Below are positions 1-8,313 of a stretch of 64,000 nucleotides of DNA, piece by piece (positions within the stretch are counted from its first letter, which is position 1; each line of letters starts with the position of its first letter). The position numbers were made by a program, and so were the translations under genes. The DNA lies in assembly GCF_002895435.1 (NCBI RefSeq), contig NZ_POYJ01000001.1:957687-1021686 (forward strand), in the 5' to 3' direction. The DNA is from Aquimarina sediminis. Lineage in GTDB: Bacteria > Bacteroidota > Bacteroidia > Flavobacteriales > Flavobacteriaceae. The notes under the pieces were generated by a model. That model ran no database searches. It had not been told where the DNA came from and worked only from the letters and a program-made list of their open reading frames with translations.

Positions 1-24
1 AGCCATTAGTAAATAACAAATTGT

Positions 25-1011
25 ATGATAATCAAAAATTTTAAGCCGTTTAATGGGCAACATTGCGAAACTACAACTACAGGAAGTTTACTATATCAAC
101 TTGATATTAACCTGTCAGAACCCATGCTATTTGGACTTGGAGAAGGTTTAGGGTATATTTTTTGGAATATGAAAATCATGGATTTTCCATTTATCGGTGG
201 TAGAGTAAAACCAGACGTATTAACGGAGAATATTTGTAGAAACCTAAACTTAGATTTAGAGGTAAAAGAAACTTCATCAATAAAAAAAGCCTGGAGAAAT
301 GTTCAGGAAAATATAGAAAAAGGGAAAGCAGTTGGTCTAAAGTTAGACTGTTATCATTTGGATTATTTTACCACAAAAATTCATTTTGCAGGTCACTATG
401 CCTCAATCTATGGTTATGATGACCAATTAGCATATCTAAATGATACGAATCAGCAAGGTAGAAATGCTAAAACAACATTAAAAAATTTGGCGTTAGCAAG
501 AAACGAAAGAGGTCCTATGTCTTCTAAAAACCTTTCATATACTATTTCTAAAAAAGGAGAAATGCCAAATTTAAAAATTGCAATTAAACATGCGATTCGC
601 AATAATGCCAATGACTTCTTAAATCCACCTATAAAGAATATTGGCTACAAAGGAATACTTAAGACAAGTACAGAGATTAAGAAGTGGTTTGAAACCAGTA
701 AGGATATAAAAAAGGATTTTCAAACTTCAGCTTCTTTAATGGAAAAAGGAGGAACAGGAGGTTCTTTGTTCAGAAAAATATATCGCGATTTTATTAAAGA
801 AAGTGGAGAACTCCTTAATTCTAAGGCATTAATTATACTAAGCGAAGAGTACGATGCAATAGCTAAATTATGGACAAATGTTGCAGATTTATTCATTGAA
901 ATAGGAGAAACAAAAGACATTAAGTATGTAAATCATGCTTCTGAAATATTAATCGAATTATCAAAACGAGAAAAAACAGTTATGGAACAACTAAAAGATG
1001 CCATTGCCTGA
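25..1011 (+). CDS. BtrH N-terminal domain / DUF4872 family protein
   Basis: This 328-aa protein opens like the butirosin-biosynthesis BtrH family: an F-x-P-F-x-G-x-HCET motif puts a candidate nucleophile at Cys14, followed by a conserved LSEPMLFGLGEGLG block at about 31-44. A GHYASIYGYDD motif at about residue 123 supplies the likely partner His. The C-terminal half (about 175-328), helical and Lys/Glu-rich, resembles DUF4872. BtrH itself is a papain/C39-like acyltransferase moving an acyl group from a carrier protein to an aminoglycoside; most family members have no known substrate. No carrier protein, ligase or other biosynthetic gene is visible nearby, so the substrate is unknown. The family call is firm; any function beyond a Cys-dependent acyl transferase or hydrolase is inference. 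Confidence 0.75.
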   Translation: MIIKNFKPFNGQHCETTTTGSLLYQLDINLSEPMLFGLGEGLGYIFWNMKIMDFPFIGGRVKPDVLTENICRNLNLDLEVKETSSIKKAWRNVQENIEKGKAVGLKLDCYHLDYFTTKIHFAGHYASIYGYDDQLAYLNDTNQQGRNAKTTLKNLALARNERGPMSSKNLSYTISKKGEMPNLKIAIKHAIRNNANDFLNPPIKNIGYKGILKTSTEIKKWFETSKDIKKDFQTSASLMEKGGTGGSLFRKIYRDFIKESGELLNSKALIILSEEYDAIAKLWTNVADLFIEIGETKDIKYVNHASEILIELSKREKTVMEQLKDAIA

Positions 1012-1194
1012 TACTGTATAAAAAAATCTAAGGCAATTTAGCCTTTCTGAAAGGTATGCGCTTATTTACAAAGTTAGTGACACATCATTTACATTTTTTT
1101 AGGTATTAATTTGACATAAAAATCAAATGTTCATACCTTGGAAAGGAACATCAATTATCGAACGAAAAAATGAGTTTGTTTCTAAAAATCAATA

Positions 1195-1983
1195 ATGAAT
1201 AATAAATACATAAGTATCATAAAAAACGCACCCGACGGGTTTGGATTAGAAGAAACAGATACATGGCAAAAAACATTTCCTAGAATTGATTCATGGAAAG
1301 AAATCTCTCATTTATACAAGCATCCTCAATTAGAAAGCGCAAAAGATTTTACTGCACTATCTATGTTTACCTATCAAAGTTATTTTCATGATGTATACGA
1401 GAGTATTTGTTCACAAAATTCTATTAAAGATAAAATCTTCGGAGGAAAAATGGAAGCGTATTTTCAGTATAAAGAACTGAAACCTGAACACCACTCTTTA
1501 ACCCTGTTTGAAGACAAAAGCTATCGATTAGATTTTAGCAACTTTAATGCGTTACGAAAACTAAATATATCCCGGTGCAGGAATGCTGTGGAAATAATAG
1601 TACCCAAGGATAATACCTTAGAAGGTTTTGAAGTTATCGGAGGGCAGCAGCTGAAAATTATTAATGGATTAGAAAGCCTGAGTAATGTAAAATACCTGAG
1701 CATAAAAAAATGCAATAAGTTTAAAAATTTTAACTTGGCAGGAGAACTCAAACAACTAGTTTTTCTAAATTTGAGCGAAAATAAAGGCTTAACTCATATT
1801 AACTTTCTTGAAGGACATCCAAATATTGTTTTTCTTTACCTAATAGGTTGCTCAAAAGTAATTAAAAACCCATCAACTATTGAAATATTAAAGAGTCTTC
1901 CTAAATTGAAATTTCTTAGGATTGCTGCAAACATGAGTGAAAGGGCAAACCTCAAAGAAAAATTACCAAACATACATAGTTAA
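1195..1983 (+). CDS. Leucine-rich-repeat-like protein of unknown function
   Basis: This 262-aa soluble protein has no signal peptide or membrane segment. From about residue 115 to the end it shows degenerate leucine-rich repeats: successive L-x-x-L-x-I/L-x-x-C/N units such as LRKLNISRCRN, VKYLSIKKCNK, LVFLNLSENK and IVFLYLIGCSK at roughly 22-25-residue spacing. The N-terminal 110 residues are not recognised. Repeats of this kind usually form a protein-binding solenoid, so a binding or recognition role is likely but the partner is unknown. It stands alone, 183 bp after the BtrH-like gene and 70 bp before another unknown gene in the same direction, in what looks like an accessory stretch. Confidence 0.6.
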   Translation: MNNKYISIIKNAPDGFGLEETDTWQKTFPRIDSWKEISHLYKHPQLESAKDFTALSMFTYQSYFHDVYESICSQNSIKDKIFGGKMEAYFQYKELKPEHHSLTLFEDKSYRLDFSNFNALRKLNISRCRNAVEIIVPKDNTLEGFEVIGGQQLKIINGLESLSNVKYLSIKKCNKFKNFNLAGELKQLVFLNLSENKGLTHINFLEGHPNIVFLYLIGCSKVIKNPSTIEILKSLPKLKFLRIAANMSERANLKEKLPNIHS

Positions 1984-2053
1984 TGTATTATTATAAACAG
2001 AATAAAACACATTAAAACGAGCTTTATTTAAACCTTTAGCGTAATTAGAATAC

Positions 2054-2893
2054 ATGGACAAAAAAACAATCTCGATATTAAAAAAGGTTTATTTCCATGA
2101 AAATGGTTTTTACAACCCTGAGCTTGATAGACACGAGCACAAAATTCCTGATTCGGTTACTCAATCCGATTTGAATCTGTTAAAGGACAATGATTTTTCT
2201 CCTAATAATTTTGAAACATTCGAACACGATAATTCTTTAGATAGATTATTAGCGTTTAAAAGTAACCCCAAATTGACATTGGATTTTGCAAAGGCAATGT
2301 TTCTAAAAGGGATAACAGGTGAGTTTCCTAGAGGAAGACAAACGTTGATGAGTTATATTTATATTAAAAATTTGTCGAAGCATAACTTTGAAGGAAAAGA
2401 TACTTGCGAAATATGCGGACTACCCAAAAAGAAAACTATTGATAGAACCTCTCAACTTTATACCTATTATTTAGGGCATTCTTGGAATGAAATGCCAGTC
2501 CATAACCTGATTGAGCTTGAGGAAATCCTGAAGTATGAAAAGCCAAATTCTACAAAAGAAGATAAAGACAAACTTATTGAATTGTTAGATTTAATTTCTA
2601 AATCCAAACCAAATGAAACTCCCGGAAAGTTGGAAAAAAGAATAGCAAAAAATAAGACTTTACCAAAAACGGATAAGTATAAACGGTATGGAATCCTATT
2701 AACGTTATCAGAATGTGGAATACTACCAAACGAATTTATCTTACCGACATATGATAAATTTTCGACCAGAAAAGAAATATGGAAAGCAAGTGAACATTTA
2801 AAAACTTCACATCGCTCAGATATTGTTTTACCTTTTGGTGGTTGGAAAGGGAAAAATGGAGTTAACTATAAGCGATATAAAGAGATATTTTAA
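2054..2893 (+). CDS. Unknown protein with a CEIC motif
   Basis: I do not recognise this 279-aa protein. It is soluble and highly charged, with no signal peptide or transmembrane stretch. Residues near 118-121 form a CEIC (CxxC) motif within a CEICGLPKK segment. That resembles half of a zinc knuckle, but no second CxxC pair follows; another Cys occurs near residue 229. A Lys-rich helical region spans about 155-210. The C-terminal motif LPFGGWKGKNGVNYKRYKEI looks conserved in character. A hairpin terminator follows 25 bp after the stop. The reading frame and codon use look genuine; the role is unknown. Confidence 0.55.
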   Translation: MDKKTISILKKVYFHENGFYNPELDRHEHKIPDSVTQSDLNLLKDNDFSPNNFETFEHDNSLDRLLAFKSNPKLTLDFAKAMFLKGITGEFPRGRQTLMSYIYIKNLSKHNFEGKDTCEICGLPKKKTIDRTSQLYTYYLGHSWNEMPVHNLIELEEILKYEKPNSTKEDKDKLIELLDLISKSKPNETPGKLEKRIAKNKTLPKTDKYKRYGILLTLSECGILPNEFILPTYDKFSTRKEIWKASEHLKTSHRSDIVLPFGGWKGKNGVNYKRYKEIF

Positions 2894-2918
2894 ACAAAAA
2901 CAGGTTCTATACTATATT

Positions 2919-2949
2919 AAAAGAGTTTAGCCATGCTAAGTTCTTTTTT
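2919..2949 (+). terminator. Hairpin terminator after the 2054-2893 gene
   Basis: TTAGC and GCTAA arms flank a 3-base CAT loop, and the stem extends outward through wobble and A-T pairs (AAAAGA against TCTTTT). A run of six T follows, so this reads as an intrinsic terminator on the plus strand. Confidence 0.65.
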
Positions 2950-3213
2950 AAGTATATCCCATTCTATTTACAAACTCAATTTGGCAGTGACGCATTACTT
3001 TTAGAGTATATTTTTTTAAAATTTTACATGAAAAAATCTTACTTAAAATGACATAAATAATAAGCTTTAGATCTTTCACTTGATTTTGAGTTTAAGTATA
3101 TTTATGAAAAACATTAGTCGGTATATTTCTAAAAAATAATTAGACAAAAATAGTATTAAAAATTCTCGAACAACAAACAACACTATATCCAAAACATACA
3201 AATTAATAGGCTT
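2950..3213. other. AT-rich intergenic gap
   Basis: About 260 bp of very AT-rich DNA separates the unknown gene from the flavoprotein gene. I see no open frame of credible length, no tRNA and no clear repeat. It presumably holds the promoter of the downstream gene, but I found no convincing TTG/TAnnTTTG pair. Confidence 0.4.
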
Positions 3214-4584
3214 ATGACACATTTTGCACATCTTATTATAGGAACAGGACAAGCTACAGGAACCTTACTCGGCAAGCTAATCCCTACAAATGAAACCATC
3301 GGAGTTATTGAAGCCGATAAAGTAGGCGGCAGCTGTGTTAATTATGGCTGTACTCCCACCAAAACCCTGGTTGCCTCTGCAAAAGCCTTTTATCAAGCCA
3401 AAAGAGGTGATTTTTATGGTTTTCATTCTGAAAACCTAACTCTTGATTTCAGTACCGTAAGAGATCGTATGAACAGCATAAGAAATGGCAGCAGTAATGG
3501 ACTGGCATCTTGGATGAATAACACCCCTAATGTAACACTCATTATGGGCAAAGCAAGTTTTACAGGAGATAAAAAGATTAAAGTAAATGATCAGACTTAT
3601 ACCGCTGATAACATATATATTAATATAGGAACCAGACCTTCTGCCCCACCAATCCCAGGTTTAGATACTGTAAACTGGCTTGATAGTGCCAGATTATTGG
3701 ATCTGGAAAATATCCCTGAGCATTTAATAGTAATTGGAGGAGGATACATCGGTGTTGAATTTGCTCAAGTCTATAGAAGATTTGGTGCTCGGGTAAGTAT
3801 TATACAAAGAAATAGCCAGTTAATGCCCAGAGAAGATAAAGACGTTGCCGATGCGATAAAAGAATTTATAGAAAATGAAGGAATAACTATTTATTGTGGT
3901 GCCAACACAACAAATATCATACAAAAATCCGATCATAAAGAAGTTGAAATTGAAATAAATGGAGCATCCAAAACCTTATCTGGAGATCAGATTTTGGTAG
4001 CTGCAGGAAGAACTCCTAACAGCGATACCCTAAATCTTGAAAATACTGGGATAAAAACCAATACCCGTGGATTTATCGAAGTAGATACCTATTGCCAAAC
4101 TACTGTTGAAGGTGTATTTGCCGTAGGAGATGTAAATGGTCATGGTGGATTTACACATACCGCAGTAAATGATGCAGAAATTGTTCTGGACAGACTTTTT
4201 GAAGGGGGTCGCACCCTTGGGGATAGAAATATGGTCTATGGGCTGTTTACCGATCCACCGCTTGGCAGAGTAGGTCTTACAGAAAAAGAGGCTATAAAAA
4301 GTGGAAAAAAGGTGTTAAAAGCCATTAAACCTATGAGCAAAATAAGTAGAGCTAAAGAAATGGGAGAAACGAATGGGTTTGTTAAAATATTGGTAGACGC
4401 AGAAACCGATCTGATTTTGGGTGCTTCAATTTTGGGAGTTGGCGGTGATGAAATCATTAATATGTTTGCCACTCTTATACATTCTAATATTACCTATAAA
4501 GAGTATCGCAAAGTCGTATTAGTACACCCTACCGTTTCTGAATTAATGCCATGGACACTAGACGGGCTACAGGAAATCAAGTAA
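3214..4584 (+). CDS. Mercuric-reductase-like FAD/NAD(P) disulfide oxidoreductase
   Basis: This 456-aa protein belongs to the class I pyridine nucleotide-disulfide oxidoreductases. It has an N-terminal FAD-binding region (IIGTGQAT, about 8-15), the redox-active CVNYGC pair Cys41/Cys46, a central NAD(P)-binding motif (VIGGGYIGVEFA, about 173-184), a second FAD motif (VFAVGDVNG) and a C-terminal dimerisation domain with the His-Glu dyad HPTVSE (438-443). It lacks the N-terminal HMA domain and the C-terminal Cys pair of true MerA, and no mer genes are adjacent. It is therefore better read as a general FAD-dependent disulfide reductase of unknown substrate. The glycine-rich FAD motif is GTGQAT rather than strict GxGxxG. 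Confidence 0.85.
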   Translation: MTHFAHLIIGTGQATGTLLGKLIPTNETIGVIEADKVGGSCVNYGCTPTKTLVASAKAFYQAKRGDFYGFHSENLTLDFSTVRDRMNSIRNGSSNGLASWMNNTPNVTLIMGKASFTGDKKIKVNDQTYTADNIYINIGTRPSAPPIPGLDTVNWLDSARLLDLENIPEHLIVIGGGYIGVEFAQVYRRFGARVSIIQRNSQLMPREDKDVADAIKEFIENEGITIYCGANTTNIIQKSDHKEVEIEINGASKTLSGDQILVAAGRTPNSDTLNLENTGIKTNTRGFIEVDTYCQTTVEGVFAVGDVNGHGGFTHTAVNDAEIVLDRLFEGGRTLGDRNMVYGLFTDPPLGRVGLTEKEAIKSGKKVLKAIKPMSKISRAKEMGETNGFVKILVDAETDLILGASILGVGGDEIINMFATLIHSNITYKEYRKVVLVHPTVSELMPWTLDGLQEIK

Positions 4585-4702
4585 GCTTTATGATATCTTG
4601 CATAGATTAAGTAACAATTTACTAACTCATGACATATATATAATACAAAATGTATTTGAAAAGCTATTCCTTTTTAAACATTGATGCTAATTATAAAAAT
4701 AT

Positions 4703-5098
4703 ATGAAGAAAAAATATGCAATTTTACCTAATCGAATAAAAGCTGTTGTAGTAGACGGAATAATAATAATCGCTGCGATGTATGCTGTAACAGAAATTTT
4801 TGCATTGTTTGATAATGTTCCTAACATTTTCAGAATTATTGCTTTTACCTTTATATTTATCCTCTATGATCCTATCATGACAAGCGCATATGGTACTACA
4901 GTAGGGCATTCCTTCAGCAAAATCGCTGTAAAAAGAGAAGACGATCATAACAAAAATCTCCCTTTTTTTAAAGCGCTTATTCGATTTTTTATAAAATTCT
5001 CTTTAGGTTGGATTTCATTGCTGACCGTAACTGCAAATGAGAAAAGAAAAGCAATTCATGATTTTGCAGTTGATTCTATAGTTATCGAAGAGGCATAG
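4703..5098 (+). CDS. RDD family membrane protein
   Basis: This 131-aa inner-membrane protein has the RDD architecture. A basic N-terminus leads to a first transmembrane segment at about 15-35, which includes the conserved Asp of VVVDGIII. A second segment lies at about 42-60, then a soluble stretch with the family's GTTVGHSFSKIAVKRED pattern and a third hydrophobic stretch near 92-106. The C-terminus ends in the typical RKAIHDFAVDSIVI motif. RDD proteins are mostly uncharacterised; some act in ion transport or envelope stress. It stands alone, followed by a hairpin terminator. Confidence 0.8.
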   Translation: MKKKYAILPNRIKAVVVDGIIIIAAMYAVTEIFALFDNVPNIFRIIAFTFIFILYDPIMTSAYGTTVGHSFSKIAVKREDDHNKNLPFFKALIRFFIKFSLGWISLLTVTANEKRKAIHDFAVDSIVIEEA

Positions 5099-5146
5099 TC
5101 TACATTAGAGAATATTCGTTAAACATTCTTTCACAGAATAAATCCT

Positions 5147-5182
5147 AAAAAAAGAGTTTAGTTATATGACTAAGCTTTTTTT
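5147..5182 (+). terminator. Hairpin terminator after the RDD gene
   Basis: An A-rich arm and TTAGT pair with ACTAA and a T-run around a 6-base TATATG loop. The 3' side ends in seven T. It lies about 50 bp after the RDD stop codon and upstream of the next gene on the same strand. Confidence 0.6.
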
Positions 5183-5227
5183 GTTATGTTTTCCTCATAA
5201 AACCGACTATAATTTAAATTCAAAGCT

Positions 5228-5728
5228 ATGAAAAGACTACTCTTTCTTCTTTTGTTTTCATTTTCGGGTATTATTTGTGCCCAAGATATGGATAACAACA
5301 AACTACAAGAACTTATTAAGAAAAATGCGGATACTTTGAATGGATCTTTAGGCAATTGGAAATTTATATATAAAAAAATCCCAATGCTTTGTGTTACTGA
5401 TCAGACTAACAACAGGATGAGAATTATCTCGCCAATTACATCATCTAATTCTCTCGACAAAGATTTGCTACTAGATACAATGACTGCAAATTTTCATTCG
5501 GCACTTGATGTAAAATATGCTATTTCTAATGAGATTCTCTGGTCTGTTTATATTCATCCTTTAAAAGAGCTTAGCACAGAGCAGGTAGAAAGTGCAATAT
5601 CACAAGTGTATTATGCAGCAATAACTTTTGGAACTACATTTTCTAGTACAAAATTTTTATTTGGCGGAAATAATATTGAAACAAAGACCAAAGACAAAAT
5701 AAAGAACGATAAAATTCAAAGGTTTTAA
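5228..5728 (+). CDS. Secreted or periplasmic protein of unknown function
   Basis: This 166-aa protein carries a clear Sec signal peptide: MKR, a hydrophobic stretch, then a predicted cut after IICA before QDMDN. The mature part is about 147 residues and alternates helix and strand, with a hydrophobic TFGTTFSS segment near residue 137 and a Lys-rich tail. I do not recognise a domain with certainty; the layout faintly recalls the chaperone-like alpha-beta fold of YbjN/CesT proteins, but that is a guess. It is convergent with the acyltransferase gene, and the two frames overlap by four bases at their 3' ends. Confidence 0.55.
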   Translation: MKRLLFLLLFSFSGIICAQDMDNNKLQELIKKNADTLNGSLGNWKFIYKKIPMLCVTDQTNNRMRIISPITSSNSLDKDLLLDTMTANFHSALDVKYAISNEILWSVYIHPLKELSTEQVESAISQVYYAAITFGTTFSSTKFLFGGNNIETKTKDKIKNDKIQRF

Positions 5729-6279
5729 TTCCCATCAAAACTATATTCAGGAACCTTACCTATAACTCCTTTAAAGAAGCTGTACATATACTCTAAATCT
5801 TTTTCAATATTATCTGTTGGATAAAACGGTTTGGATATTACGTTTTGTTTTTTTCCAAAATCAAAAGTTACCATGATGATTGGTACTTTTGCAGTTTTGG
5901 CAATATGATAAAATCCGGTTTTCCATTCTTTCACCTTCTTTCTGGTTCCTTCTGGAGCCAAAGCCAGTCTCAATTCATCTCTTTTTTGAAAAAGTTCTGC
6001 AATGGCTTCGACTTTATTCTGACCTGGTGTTCTATCAAGGGATATCCCTCCTACTTTTTTAAGGTACCAGCCCAATGGCCATTTAAAGAGCTCCTTCTTT
6101 CCTAAGAAACTAATTTTCAAATTTACCAGTTTACGAATTAGCAGACCAATATAGAAATCATGCCAGCTAGTATGAGGTACAACAACAACGACGCATTTTT
6201 TTACCGTTTCGGCACTAAAGTCACCAACAATCTTCCATCCCAGAATTTTGTGATATATAAAGGACGAAAAATATTTCAT
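5725..6279 (-). CDS. 1-acyl-sn-glycerol-3-phosphate acyltransferase-like protein
   Basis: This 184-aa protein has the PlsC-family signatures. The HX4D catalytic motif is HTSWHD at residues 36-41, and an APEGTRKK block near 107-114 provides the phosphate-binding EGTR motif. It is shorter than classical PlsC (about 240 aa) and lacks an obvious strong N-terminal anchor, which fits a compact acyltransferase clade common in Bacteroidota. The likely role is transfer of a fatty acyl chain to a lysophospholipid or another envelope lipid. It lies 22 bp downstream of the KdsB-KdnB fusion in the same direction, so a shared transcript and a role in lipid A or envelope metabolism are plausible. Confidence 0.75.
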   Translation of the reverse strand: MKYFSSFIYHKILGWKIVGDFSAETVKKCVVVVVPHTSWHDFYIGLLIRKLVNLKISFLGKKELFKWPLGWYLKKVGGISLDRTPGQNKVEAIAELFQKRDELRLALAPEGTRKKVKEWKTGFYHIAKTAKVPIIMVTFDFGKKQNVISKPFYPTDNIEKDLEYMYSFFKGVIGKVPEYSFDGN

Positions 6280-6301
6280 ATATACTTAAATCGAAAAATG
6301 C

Positions 6302-8185
6302 TTATAAAGAACGATAAATTTCTTTCAATTTATCTGCATTTATTTTTGACTTCCAATCGCTTCCTAATGCATTTTCCCAAAGTGGTTCTAAACTTAATGC
6401 TACCTGAGTCATTACATTCAATTGATCTTCGGTTACATTAGCACAAACTCCTTTAGGCAAATTAATATTATGAAACTCTTTCATTTGTTTAAAAACAGCT
6501 ACTCCTTCTGGATAATACTCTCCAAGTTTATCAAATACGATGCAGTTCCCTATTCCATGTTTGGTACCTAACACATATGCTAAGCCATAACTCATTGCGT
6601 GAGCAACACCAACCTGAGAATATGCGATACTCATCCCACCATGCCAAGAAGCCATCATTAATTTTGCATCTGCTTCTTCTTTGCTTAAAGAAGTTTCTAG
6701 GAAAATTTCTTTACAAAGATCGAGTGCTTTTTCTCCATAACTCTGGCTAAATGCATTTAAATAGGTACCATCCAAAGACTCAATACAATGAATATAGCAG
6801 TCCATTCCTGTATAAAACCATTGGTCTTTAGGAACATCCTTTATCAATTCTGGATCCAAGATTACCTGATCAAACGGAGTATAATCAGAATTGATACCTA
6901 ATTTACGTTCGGGTCCGGTAAGAACGGTGGTACGAGATACTTCTGCACCAGTTCCAGAAATTGTTGGAACCCCAACATGATATACCGCTTTATTTTTAAC
7001 CAAATCCCATCCTTGATAGTCTGCCGCACTACCAGGGTTTGTCAGCATAATTGCAACAGCCTTAGACAGGTCTAGAATAGAGCCTCCTCCGATTCCAATA
7101 ATTCCACTTGGGATATATTGATAATCGTCTTTAATTTTAGAAACTATTGCATCTACCTGCGATGTTTTAGGCTCTTCTGCTGTAGATACATAAATTATTT
7201 CATCTGTATAAGACAACGGTATTCTATCCTCTATAAACGAGGTGTTACTTTCGAACACACTATCTATCAGATAAATAAATGGAGCAACGCTATTTCGCTC
7301 AGATGAAATAATAGAACTCATCTGATTAAAGGCGCCTTTCCCAAATACTACCTTAGGCACCATAGGAAAGTTTTTGTGCTTAGAAGTAGGTACTACTACT
7401 TCGGGTGTAGTAATTATAGATTTTGGATTCAATAGATCTTTTTTATTTATTAAACTCTTTGCTCTTTCTAAATCTTCCGGGGTATCAATCTCTACGCCTT
7501 CATGATGCGTTTCGACCATCTTAATATTTTTGCCATATTCAAGATATCGAATACATTCAATTTTTTCTGACGCTTCTAAAGAGCGCATAGATAAACGATA
7601 AAAATCTAAAATGGCTTGTTTTCTAAATGCATAAACTCCTTTATGCTTATAATATATATGGTTTATTTCTTTATCTCTAGGATATGGGATGGGTGCTCTC
7701 GAAAAATACAATGCATAGTCATTTTCATCCACGATAACCTTTACACTATTAGGATTCATGATATCATTCCAATCATCCATAGGTGTCATCAAACTAGCCA
7801 AATCTATACGGTCTGAGTCATCCTGATAAAATACATCTAATACTTTTTCTAAGCTCTCACGATCTGTAAAAGGCTCATCTCCCTGAACATTTACAACAAT
7901 GTCCACATCCATATTTTCAACAGCTTCTGCAATTCTATCACTACCACAAGTATGTTCCTTCTTACTCATTATAGCAATACCTCCATGAGAAGTGATTTCA
8001 TCAAATATTATATCACTATCCGTAACTACGTATACTGCATCAAAAAGTTTCGAATTGAGGGTTGCTTCATATGTTCTTCTAATGACGCTTTTCCCTCCAA
8101 GATCCTGCATTAGCTTACCAGGAAATCGCGTGGCAGCATATCTCGCAGGAATCATTGCGATAGTTTTTAGAGTATTTTTGTTCAA
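6302..8185 (-). CDS. Fused CMP-Kdo synthetase (KdsB) and iron-type alcohol dehydrogenase (KdnB-like)
   Basis: This 627-aa protein joins two enzymes. Residues 1-248 match KdsB end to end: [13 protein letters not shown] at 12-24, the CGSDR block at 80-84, NVQGDEP at 99-105, and IDTPEDLE at 233-240 near the usual KdsB C-terminus. After a linker of about 20 residues, 270-627 is an iron-containing alcohol dehydrogenase. It has the GGGS nucleotide-binding turn (366-369), a GTGAEVS motif (411-417) and all four expected metal ligands: Asp462, His466, His529, His543. In Shewanella, separate KdnB and KdnA make 8-amino-Kdo, KdnB oxidising C8 of Kdo, and KdsB activates the product. Here oxidation and CMP activation sit on one chain, which suggests a modified Kdo in the LPS. 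No KdnA aminotransferase is visible in the window. Confidence 0.88.
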   Translation of the reverse strand: MNKNTLKTIAMIPARYAATRFPGKLMQDLGGKSVIRRTYEATLNSKLFDAVYVVTDSDIIFDEITSHGGIAIMSKKEHTCGSDRIAEAVENMDVDIVVNVQGDEPFTDRESLEKVLDVFYQDDSDRIDLASLMTPMDDWNDIMNPNSVKVIVDENDYALYFSRAPIPYPRDKEINHIYYKHKGVYAFRKQAILDFYRLSMRSLEASEKIECIRYLEYGKNIKMVETHHEGVEIDTPEDLERAKSLINKKDLLNPKSIITTPEVVVPTSKHKNFPMVPKVVFGKGAFNQMSSIISSERNSVAPFIYLIDSVFESNTSFIEDRIPLSYTDEIIYVSTAEEPKTSQVDAIVSKIKDDYQYIPSGIIGIGGGSILDLSKAVAIMLTNPGSAADYQGWDLVKNKAVYHVGVPTISGTGAEVSRTTVLTGPERKLGINSDYTPFDQVILDPELIKDVPKDQWFYTGMDCYIHCIESLDGTYLNAFSQSYGEKALDLCKEIFLETSLSKEEADAKLMMASWHGGMSIAYSQVGVAHAMSYGLAYVLGTKHGIGNCIVFDKLGEYYPEGVAVFKQMKEFHNINLPKGVCANVTEDQLNVMTQVALSLEPLWENALGSDWKSKINADKLKEIYRSL

Positions 8186-8313
8186 AATCTGTTGCTTTTC
8201 TAGAATTGCAAAAATAACTTTTTTAAATTAATTCTCCTGCTTAAGAATGTATTTAGTTAAATACTATTTCTAAAAAGCACCTTAAATCCAAGATTATAAA
8301 CAAGTTAAGAATG

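Noticed and set aside
3214..4584. True mercuric reductase MerA
   Set aside because: It lacks the HMA domain and the C-terminal Cys pair and has no mer neighbours.
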